NCBI GenBank assembly: GCA_947174215.1
Contig: CAMWIB010000030.1
Span: 1-9,837, forward strand
Direction of reading: 5' to 3'
DNA from: an uncultured Clostridia bacterium
GTDB taxonomy: Bacteria > Bacillota > Clostridia > Christensenellales > CAG-917
DNA length: 9,837 bases
Shown here: in pieces, positions 4,784-9,837 of the stretch
Numbering within the stretch: position 1 is the stretch's first letter
Layout: the number at the start of each line of letters is the position of its first letter
The notes under the pieces: model-generated
The model's database searches: none
Told to the model about the DNA's origin: nothing
The model's input: only the letters and a program-made list of their open reading frames with translations
Translations under genes and position numbers: made by a program

Positions 4784-7673
4784 ACAGTGTAAAGACAAGA
4801 AAGTCACAAGTAAGTATCAGGGCGAGCCGAACGTTGACAAGTGCTACGTCAAGCTCGGCAAGAAAATCACGGACGTAGTCGTGCATAAAATTGGAAAACT
4901 GGATTCCAATGCGCCCGAGTACTGGGGACTCAAAGAGGTGCTGACGCCCGAGATGTGTGAGGTTTGCTGCAAGATGAAGCTGCGCAAATACTACACGTTT
5001 GAGGAACTCCTCAAAATGAACAAGGGCTACGAGCCGACGAAGCTCCGCGATTTGTACGAGGAGATGTCGGATATCGGCATTATCGAGTTTGACTACGGCG
5101 ACAACTACGGTCACGACGGTGAACTCAAAGATAAGCCGAGAGTGAAGAGATACCGCCTTCCGTTCTTCGTACCCGGTTCTGCGGAGCTTATGAACTCCAC
5201 AGTTGCGCGTATTCAGAAGAATCCGACCGTTTCGAACTTCTTCGAGCGTATGACGTTCATTCCGCTTGCGGGTATCACCCAAATGGTTCCTCCGGGCGGC
5301 GACGGTATCGGTATGCACGTCATTCCCGTAGAAAAGGCTATTCAGACGGAAAACAAATCCCTTGACATAGAGCATATCTCGCACTGGCTGAAAAAGTATG
5401 ACGGACACCTCTCGGCAGGTATCTGCTCCTGCCGCGCTTCCCGCGCAATGCTCGGCGAAGGCTGTACGGACGACGTGGACGACTGGTGTATTCAGGTCGG
5501 CGATATGGCGGACTACGCTGTCGAAACGGGTAAGGCACACTACATAGATAAGGAAGAGGCGATGAGAATTCTCACGCTCTCGGAAAAGAACGGTTACGTT
5601 CACCAGATTACGAACATCGACGGCTCGGAAAAGATTTTCGATATCTGCAACTGCAACGTCAAGATTTGTAACGCGCTCCGTACCTCTATGCTTTTCAATA
5701 CGCCAAACCTTTCGAGAAGTGCGTATACCGCAAACGTAGACAAGGAGAAGTGCGTGGCTTGCGGCAAGTGCGTTGAGATTTGCCCCGGCGGCGCTGTCAA
5801 GCTCGGTCAGAAGCTTTGCCATAAGGACGGAACTGAGGTCAAGTATCCTCACGCTCCGCTTCCCGACAACAATATCTGGGGTAAGTACGCTTGGGACGAG
5901 GCGTACCGCGATACTGCGAGAATGTCAAACACGTATGCAAGCGGTAGCTCGCCCTGTAAGGCGGCGTGTCCTGCGCACGTACCCGTACAGGCATACATCA
6001 ATCTTGCAAAGCAGGGCAAGTATAAAGAAGCTCTTGCAATGATAAAGACGGAGAACCCGTTCCCAGCGGTCTGCGGTCGCGTATGTAATAAGCGTTGCGA
6101 GGACGCTTGTACGAGAGGCTTGATTGATAAGCCCGTATCAATTGACGCGATAAAGAAATTCGTTGCGGATTACGAGATTAAGTCCGAAAACCGCTACGTT
6201 CCCGAGAAACTCGTGCAGTCGGTATACGGCGAGTTCAAGGAGAAGATTGCAATTATCGGCGGCGGTCCTGCGGGACTTAGTGCGGCATTCTATCTCGCAC
6301 AAATGGGATATACTCCCACGGTATTCGAAAAGAACCCCGTTGCGGGCGGTATGCTTACGTACGGTATTCCGAGCTACAAGCTTGAAAAGGACGTGATTGC
6401 CGCGGAAATCGAGATAATCAAACAGCTCGGTGCAGAGATTAAGTGCGGTGTCGAGGTCGGCAAGGATATTACGATTGAACAACTCAAAGAGCAGGGCTAC
6501 AAGGCGTTCTTTATCGCAATTGGCTGTCAGGGCGGCAGACGTCCCGGCGTTGCAAACGATAAGGCTGTCGGTACGGATATCGCGGTAAATTATCTGCGTG
6601 AGTCATTCGAGAATCAAAACAGATTCGAGGGCGACGTGGTTGTAGTCGGCGGCGGTAACGTTGCAATAGACTGCGCGAGAAACGCGCATCGCCTCGGCGC
6701 AAAGTCCGTCAATATGTTCTGCCTTGAAACCAAGGACGAAATGCCTGCAAACGACGAGGAGATAATGGAAGCCATAGAGGAGAATATCAAGATAAATACC
6801 TCTTGGGGTCCGAAGGAAGTTCTCGTTAACGAGCAGGGTGTGGCAACGGGTATCGTGTTCAAGAAGTGCCTGCGCACGGTAGACCCCGATACGGGCAAGT
6901 TTGCGCCTCAGTATGACGAGGACGATACGGTCACCGTCAGCGCTGATAAGATTGTGTTTGCAATCGGTCAGTCTATCGAGTGGGGCAAGTTGCTTGAAGG
7001 CACGAAGGTAGAGTTCTGGCACGGCAACTATCCCGTTGCAGATAAGTTTACCTATCAGACCGCAGACCCCGATATCTTCGTCGGCGGCGACGTGTTCACG
7101 GGTCCGAGATTCGTTATAGACGCTATCGCGGCAGGTCACGAGGCGGCGGAGAGCTTGCACCGTCACGTACGTCCCAATGCGCATATGACTATCGGTAGAG
7201 ATAGAAGACAGTACATAACGCTTAATAAGGAAGATTTGAAGTATCCGTCATATGACAAGGCGGGCAGACAGGAAGCGGGTATGGACGATTCCATCGACTT
7301 CAAGAACTCCTTTAAGGACGCGCATAAGACTCTCACAGAGGAGCAGGTCAAGACTGAAACCAACCGTTGCCTTGGTTGCGGCGCGTCGTACGTTGACCCC
7401 AACAAGTGTATCGGTTGCGGCTTGTGTACTACAAAGTGCCAGTTCGACGCAATTCACCTTCTGAGGGACCATCCGAAGCATTCCAAGATGCTCGTTGCAG
7501 AGAAGAAGGTCGGCGGACTGTTGAAGTATGCTGTAAAGCGTAGCTTCAAGATTGCGGCGCACCTCGGTTCTAAGGAAGCGAGAGAGCTTGCAAAGAAGCG
7601 TCGCGTATATAAGAAGACGAACAAGCAATTCAATAAGGAGAATCCGTATACGGGTAATTCGCAAAATGCATGA
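4776..7673 (+). CDS. Multidomain FAD/NAD(P)/4Fe-4S oxidoreductase (GltD/NfnB-like) with ferredoxin domains
   Basis: This is a 965-residue cytoplasmic redox protein. The N-terminal part (about 40-135) looks like a winged-helix fold (FEELLKMNKGYEPTKLRDL...). A Cys-rich region follows: CSCR at 217-220, GEGC with Cys230, Cys238, and CNC at 291-293 with Cys298. A complete ferredoxin motif has Cys326, 329, 332 and 336. A GltD/DPD-type Fe-S domain carries CKAACP (394-399) and Cys433, 437, 441 and 445. The dinucleotide domains follow, with GGGPAG at 495-500 for FAD and GGGNVA at 625-630 for NAD(P)H, plus the FAD-closing segment DIFVGGDVFTGP. The C-terminus has CLGC (865-868) and a full ferredoxin motif at Cys878, 881, 884 and 888, then a basic tail. 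Expected chemistry is electron transfer between NAD(P)H and ferredoxin-like carriers through flavin; the partner is unknown. It overlaps hypB and hypA by 8 bases each, so the three are probably translated together. Confidence 0.88.
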   Translation: MPEQCKDKKVTSKYQGEPNVDKCYVKLGKKITDVVVHKIGKLDSNAPEYWGLKEVLTPEMCEVCCKMKLRKYYTFEELLKMNKGYEPTKLRDLYEEMSDIGIIEFDYGDNYGHDGELKDKPRVKRYRLPFFVPGSAELMNSTVARIQKNPTVSNFFERMTFIPLAGITQMVPPGGDGIGMHVIPVEKAIQTENKSLDIEHISHWLKKYDGHLSAGICSCRASRAMLGEGCTDDVDDWCIQVGDMADYAVETGKAHYIDKEEAMRILTLSEKNGYVHQITNIDGSEKIFDICNCNVKICNALRTSMLFNTPNLSRSAYTANVDKEKCVACGKCVEICPGGAVKLGQKLCHKDGTEVKYPHAPLPDNNIWGKYAWDEAYRDTARMSNTYASGSSPCKAACPAHVPVQAYINLAKQGKYKEALAMIKTENPFPAVCGRVCNKRCEDACTRGLIDKPVSIDAIKKFVADYEIKSENRYVPEKLVQSVYGEFKEKIAIIGGGPAGLSAAFYLAQMGYTPTVFEKNPVAGGMLTYGIPSYKLEKDVIAAEIEIIKQLGAEIKCGVEVGKDITIEQLKEQGYKAFFIAIGCQGGRRPGVANDKAVGTDIAVNYLRESFENQNRFEGDVVVVGGGNVAIDCARNAHRLGAKSVNMFCLETKDEMPANDEEIMEAIEENIKINTSWGPKEVLVNEQGVATGIVFKKCLRTVDPDTGKFAPQYDEDDTVTVSADKIVFAIGQSIEWGKLLEGTKVEFWHGNYPVADKFTYQTADPDIFVGGDVFTGPRFVIDAIAAGHEAAESLHRHVRPNAHMTIGRDRRQYITLNKEDLKYPSYDKAGRQEAGMDDSIDFKNSFKDAHKTLTEEQVKTETNRCLGCGASYVDPNKCIGCGLCTTKCQFDAIHLLRDHPKHSKMLVAEKKVGGLLKYAVKRSFKIAAHLGSKEARELAKKRRVYKKTNKQFNKENPYTGNSQNA

Positions 7674-8019
7674 GTTGGGTATTGTTGTTCGAGTAATAGA
7701 GCAGGTTGAAAAGGTTGCCGAGGAAAACAAAGTCAAATGCGTTTCAAGGCTGACGTTGGAGGTCGGAGAGGTTTCGGCAGTAGTGCCGAGCCTGTTCACC
7801 GACTGCTTTGAGTGGTCTAAGAAAAAGACGAAGTATATGCAGGACTGTGAGCTTAACCTCATAGTTTTGGAGGGTATATCCTACTGTCAGGACTGTCAGG
7901 AAACGTACAGAACGACGGAACACGCAAAGAAGTGTCCGCATTGCGGAAGCGATAATACCTATCTCGTCACGGGCAATGAGATAACCATAAAGGATTTGGA
8001 AGTCGAAATGCCTGAGTGA
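7666..8019 (+). CDS. hypA: HypA, nickel metallochaperone with zinc site
   Basis: This 117-residue protein has the normal HypA length. It begins MHE; the free N-terminus and His2 form the nickel site of this family. The zinc-binding loop is Cys74-x2-Cys77 and Cys90-x2-Cys93. Conserved family features such as LEVGE and the acidic C-terminal strand (EITIKDLEVEMPE) are present. HypA binds nickel and works with HypB to hand it to [NiFe] hydrogenase large subunit or, in some bacteria, to urease. The start at 7666 is fixed by the MHE motif; the longer open frame from 7552 would add Arg-rich non-homologous residues. Its ATG overlaps the oxidoreductase stop as ATGCATGA. No RBS lies at a useful distance (the nearest, AAGGAG at 7635-7640, is 25 bases away), so translation probably depends on reinitiation after the upstream stop. 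Confidence 0.95.
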   Translation: MHELGIVVRVIEQVEKVAEENKVKCVSRLTLEVGEVSAVVPSLFTDCFEWSKKKTKYMQDCELNLIVLEGISYCQDCQETYRTTEHAKKCPHCGSDNTYLVTGNEITIKDLEVEMPE

Positions 8020-8041
8020 TAATGTAGTCCAAATGGAAGAA

Positions 8042-8063
8042 ATTCGCTAAAATTAAAGCGAAT
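8042..8063. repeat. Short hairpin after hypA
   Basis: A perfect 7-bp inverted repeat, ATTCGCT (8042-8048) and AGCGAAT (8057-8063), has an 8-nt AT loop. No T-run follows, so it is not a terminator alone. It may protect the operon's 3' end together with the terminator downstream. Confidence 0.45.
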
Positions 8064-8088
8064 CCACCTAATATCATTCGTTATTGAT

Positions 8089-8115
8089 AAAAGCCCTGCA
8101 AATTGCGGGGCTTTT
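8089..8115 (+). terminator. Intrinsic terminator of the hypB-oxidoreductase-hypA operon
   Basis: The stem AAAAGCCCTGC (8089-8099) pairs with GCGGGGCTTTT (8105-8115): 11 pairs including one G-T wobble, with loop AAATT. The 3' arm supplies the T-run. The flanking A and T tracts could allow function in both directions. Confidence 0.85.
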
Positions 8116-8337
8116 ACGTTGCGCACAATTTCTTTAATTGAGTATTATTAAATATATATTTAGTAGTATATAATAAATATTATATATACGTACATTTGAT
8201 ATTATATTTCCATTATATTTATTACACGTCTATATAACGCATATATTATAATCAATATATACGTATAATTCGATGAAATTCAAGTAGTAATACGTGCCGA
8301 AGTTTGTCATTTTTGTGCTAAAACGTAATTCCTATAT

Positions 8338-8615
8338 ACGCTAAAACTCATACAGTAATGCACTTTTGAAAATCGTTCTGGGAAATTTCTATAACTGCAA
8401 ACGTCAGATAACCGCTTATATATGCCAAAAACAGTCGAAAACTGCGTTTTTTACTGGAAAATTTTAGTTTTAAGCCCTGCAACGCACTTATTCGTTTGAC
8501 CTGTACATAAATGTATATGATACAATTTGCATTACTAAGATAAAATGGTATGATAACGCACAAATTCTGCGCTTGCAAAAGATTGCAAATGTGCAAACAT
8601 AATGAGTTTTAGCGT
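8338..8615. repeat. Long imperfect inverted repeat enclosing about 250 bp
   Basis: The outer arms are a perfect 14-bp inverted repeat: ACGCTAAAACTCAT (8338-8351) and ATGAGTTTTAGCGT (8602-8615). After a short unpaired gap, pairing resumes between 8359-8374 (TGCACTTTTGAAAATC) and 8581-8595 (GATTGCAAATGTGCA), with one mismatch and a small bulge. I see no target-site duplication. It could be a small non-autonomous mobile element, or the base stem of a structured RNA. Confidence 0.5.
8496..8526 (+). promoter_or_regulatory. Promoter-like sequence with overlapping operator-like dyad
   Basis: TTGACC at 8496-8501 is followed by an imperfect dyad TGTACATaaATGTATA (8502-8517 region) and by TATGATACAAT. 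The -35 match is good, but no -10 box sits at the ideal 17-bp spacing; TACAAT is 19 bp away. It lies inside the inverted repeat. The next gene is about 300 bp downstream, so a small RNA or a long leader would be the product if it is real. Confidence 0.25.
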
Positions 8616-8636
8616 GCGTCAAATGCCTCGAATACC

Positions 8637-8672
8637 AAAAAATGTCAAAATTTGCAAAAATAAGCAAAAAAA
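8637..8672. other. Helically phased A-tracts (probable DNA bend)
   Basis: A-tracts at 8637-8642, 8647-8650, 8656-8660 and 8666-8672 have centres 9, 9.5 and 11 bp apart, close to one helical turn. Such phasing gives intrinsic curvature. They end 35 bp before the predicted -35 box of the next gene, where curvature or an UP-like element could raise promoter strength. Confidence 0.5.
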
Positions 8673-8706
8673 TAGACAGTTTTTGTAGAAATGGTGTGCA
8701 ATTCAT

Positions 8707-8735
8707 TTGCTAATAATTAAAGAAAGTGATAATAT
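8707..8735 (+). promoter_or_regulatory. Likely promoter of the acidic-repeat membrane protein
   Basis: TTGCTA (8707-8712), a 17-bp spacer and TAATAT (8730-8735) are preceded by an extended -10 TG at 8727-8728. Transcription would begin near 8742, with a leader of about 70 nt. The -35 and -10 are partial matches in AT-rich DNA. Confidence 0.45.
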
Positions 8736-8810
8736 ATTTCAAAATATAGAAATATCATACGTTATTATATAAATATACATATGATGTTTCGAGGATATGA
8801 GGAAGGGAAT

Positions 8811-9837
8811 ATGTTGACAAACTTAATGGCTGCGATTACCAACAAAGAACTGCTTTTGTTGCTGATGTCCGTGCTTATCATTTTTGTCGTCTTGCTTACC
8901 GTTCTTGGTATCGTATTCGTTACGGTGCTTAGAAAGCGCAAACCTATCGTAAAAGTGGTTATGCCGACGAAAGATGACGAGAATGCGGAAGAAGTTCCGG
9001 AAGCCGAGCCTATTGCTATTGCAGAGGCTGACGTTGAGGCCGAGTCCGAGGTGGTGGAAGAACCCGTAGAGGAAACGGCACAGACAGAAGAGGAACAGGA
9101 AGAGCCTGCCGATGAGCAATCTGAGGAAACTGAGGAAGTTGCAGAGGAAGAACCTGTTGAAGAAACGGAAGAAGAACCCGCAGAGGAAGTAGCCGAAGAG
9201 CAGACTGAACAGGAAGAACCCGTCGAGGAGCAGGCAGAGGAAACCGAAGAAGTAACGGCGGAAGAGCCTGTGGAAGAGGTCCAAGAAGAAACCGCTGAGG
9301 AAACGACGGAAGAACCTGTTGAAGAAGTTCAAGAGGAGCTTCACGAAGAACCTGTTCAGGAAGCGGCAGAAGAAGCCTCGGACGAAGCAGTCGAAGAAGT
9401 AGCGGAAGAACCCGTAGAGGAAACGGTAGAAGAATTTAGCAACGAAGCTGCCGAAGAGGTTAATCCGATTGTCTTGTTCATTCCCGAACTTGTTGACGAC
9501 AACGGTGAAGAAGAAGCCGAGGAGATTGAAGTTGAAGCAGTCGCCGAGGAAGAGGAAGAAGAAACCGTCGTCATTCGCAGCGTAGACGAGTCCACGGGTA
9601 TGGCGATTATCGTAAGATACCGCAAGTCATTCACCGCAAGACTGATTCAGTCAAAGGACGAAACCAAAGCATACTACTCATATCTCAAAAACATCATACT
9701 GTCCTACAAGAAGGTCAAGAACAGAATTTCTTGGGGTCATGAAAACTTCAATCATGGCAGAAATAATCTTGCGCGTTTCGTAATGCGCGGAAAGACGCTG
9801 TGCCTGTATCTGGCGATGAACCCCGACGATTATGCGG
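8811..9837 (+). CDS. Membrane-anchored Glu-rich repeat protein with conserved C-terminal domain, 3'-partial
   Basis: The gene runs off the right edge with 342 complete codons visible and no stop. The ATG at 8811 follows the RBS AGGAAGG (8800-8806). Residues about 13-40 form one strong transmembrane helix (ELLLLLMSVLIIFVVLL...), followed by the basic stop-transfer residues RKRK. With no signal sequence ahead of the helix, I expect the rest to be cytoplasmic (positive-inside rule). Residues about 54-250 are extremely acidic, with about nine EEPVEE-like units: probably a disordered tether. From about residue 253 the composition changes to a basic, aromatic domain (MAIIVRYRKSFTARLIQS, YYSYLKNIILSYKKVKNRISWGHE, RGKTLCLYLAMNPDDYA). 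I recall similar domains in hypothetical clostridial proteins but cannot name a function. The Glu-rich part could be mistaken for many acidic proteins; the C-terminal domain is the informative part. Confidence 0.85.
   Translation, partial: MLTNLMAAITNKELLLLLMSVLIIFVVLLTVLGIVFVTVLRKRKPIVKVVMPTKDDENAEEVPEAEPIAIAEADVEAESEVVEEPVEETAQTEEEQEEPADEQSEETEEVAEEEPVEETEEEPAEEVAEEQTEQEEPVEEQAEETEEVTAEEPVEEVQEETAEETTEEPVEEVQEELHEEPVQEAAEEASDEAVEEVAEEPVEETVEEFSNEAAEEVNPIVLFIPELVDDNGEEEAEEIEVEAVAEEEEEETVVIRSVDESTGMAIIVRYRKSFTARLIQSKDETKAYYSYLKNIILSYKKVKNRISWGHENFNHGRNNLARFVMRGKTLCLYLAMNPDDYA
9051..9431 (+). repeat. In-frame EEPVEE-coding repeat region
   Basis: About nine degenerate units encode EEPVEE, EEPAEE or similar, separated by short Glu-rich spacers. 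A 22-base stretch at 9057-9078 recurs exactly at 9405-9426, 348 bp (116 codons) away. Recombination between the copies would keep the frame and remove most of the tether. Confidence 0.75.

Larger units (their letters stand above)
8116..8706. other. AT-rich non-coding stretch before the acidic-repeat gene
   Basis: I see no credible protein gene or known RNA gene on either strand. Two short open frames on the minus strand (8348-8596 and 8488-8706) have no RBS and no recognisable content. From 8150 to 8280 the DNA is almost pure A/T, with a palindrome AAATATATATTT and the motif TATATACG recurring at 8183, 8256 and 8333. The octamer GCTAAAAC is repeated at 8317 and 8340. The right half holds a long inverted repeat, a promoter-like TTGACC with an overlapping dyad, TGCAAA repeats and phased A-tracts. 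The last features lie just upstream of the next gene's promoter. Confidence 0.6.

Noticed and set aside
4740..5852. A 370-codon open frame on the minus strand opposite hypB and the oxidoreductase
   Set aside because: It lies antisense to a well-recognised Cys-motif protein, has no RBS or recognisable domain, and arises from the codon bias of the sense gene.
7552..7665. N-terminal extension of HypA to 7552
   Set aside because: The extension is Arg-rich out-of-frame reading of the oxidoreductase gene. HypA requires the free N-terminal MHE, which is at 7666.
8427..8457. Possible hairpin CAGT/ACTG with flanking A- and T-runs
   Set aside because: Only four G/C-containing pairs plus A-T pairs and a bulge; too weak to call a terminator.
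8471..8482. TAAGCCCTGCAA, matching the 5' arm of the hypA terminator
   Set aside because: No complementary 3' arm or T-run follows, so it is not a second terminator. A short shared word is not evidence of duplication.
8348..8706. Two overlapping short minus-strand open frames in the AT-rich gap
   Set aside because: Neither has an RBS or recognisable content, their composition is that of random AT-rich DNA, and they overlap the inverted repeat.
8823..9344. A 173-codon minus-strand open frame rich in Phe and Leu
   Set aside because: It is the mirror of GAA/GAG-rich repeat codons on the plus strand. The plus-strand frame has a good RBS, a membrane helix and a structured C-terminal domain.
9051..9431. 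Repeats considered as a CRISPR array
   Set aside because: Units are in-frame, degenerate and coding, without uniform repeats or unique spacers.

Overview
The window looks like a piece of a low-to-moderate GC chromosome from an anaerobic member of the Bacillota, most likely a gut-type Clostridia lineage. The pointers are strong Shine-Dalgarno sites, a Gram-positive style lipoprotein, a very large Fe-S/flavin oxidoreductase, and a surface protein with BspA-type leucine-rich repeats and a C-terminal Hint domain. The lineage below class is my guess.

Left part (1-4009), surface/accessory block. The 3' end of a modular exported protein (subtilisin-type protease, about nine BspA-like leucine-rich repeats, a Flg_new/InlB-like repeat, a Hint autoprocessing domain and a conserved tail) ends at a strong hairpin terminator. 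Two paralogous envelope proteins of unknown function follow. The first (2403-3152) is a predicted lipoprotein; the second (3263-4009) keeps the same outer domain but is held by an N-terminal membrane helix. Each has its own likely promoter and RBS.

Middle part (about 4064-8115), a compact nickel/redox operon: hypB, a 965-residue FAD/NAD(P)/Fe-S oxidoreductase, and hypA. Both junctions are 8-base overlaps of the form ATGNNTGA, and a hairpin terminator closes the unit. HypA and HypB are the nickel-delivery pair for [NiFe] hydrogenase or other nickel enzymes. The oxidoreductase between them joins a Cys-rich ferredoxin-type N-terminal region to a GltD/NfnB-like NAD(P)H:flavin module and a C-terminal ferredoxin domain. 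hypC, hypD, hypE, hypF and hydrogenase structural genes are not in the window. This three-gene unit is the best candidate here for an under-described system.

Right part (8116-9837). About 700 bp of AT-rich DNA has no credible gene, but holds a long imperfect inverted repeat spanning about 280 bp, promoter-like sequences and a run of helically phased A-tracts. It ends at the start of a membrane-anchored protein with a Glu-rich EEPVEE repeat tether and a conserved basic/aromatic C-terminal domain, cut off by the window edge.
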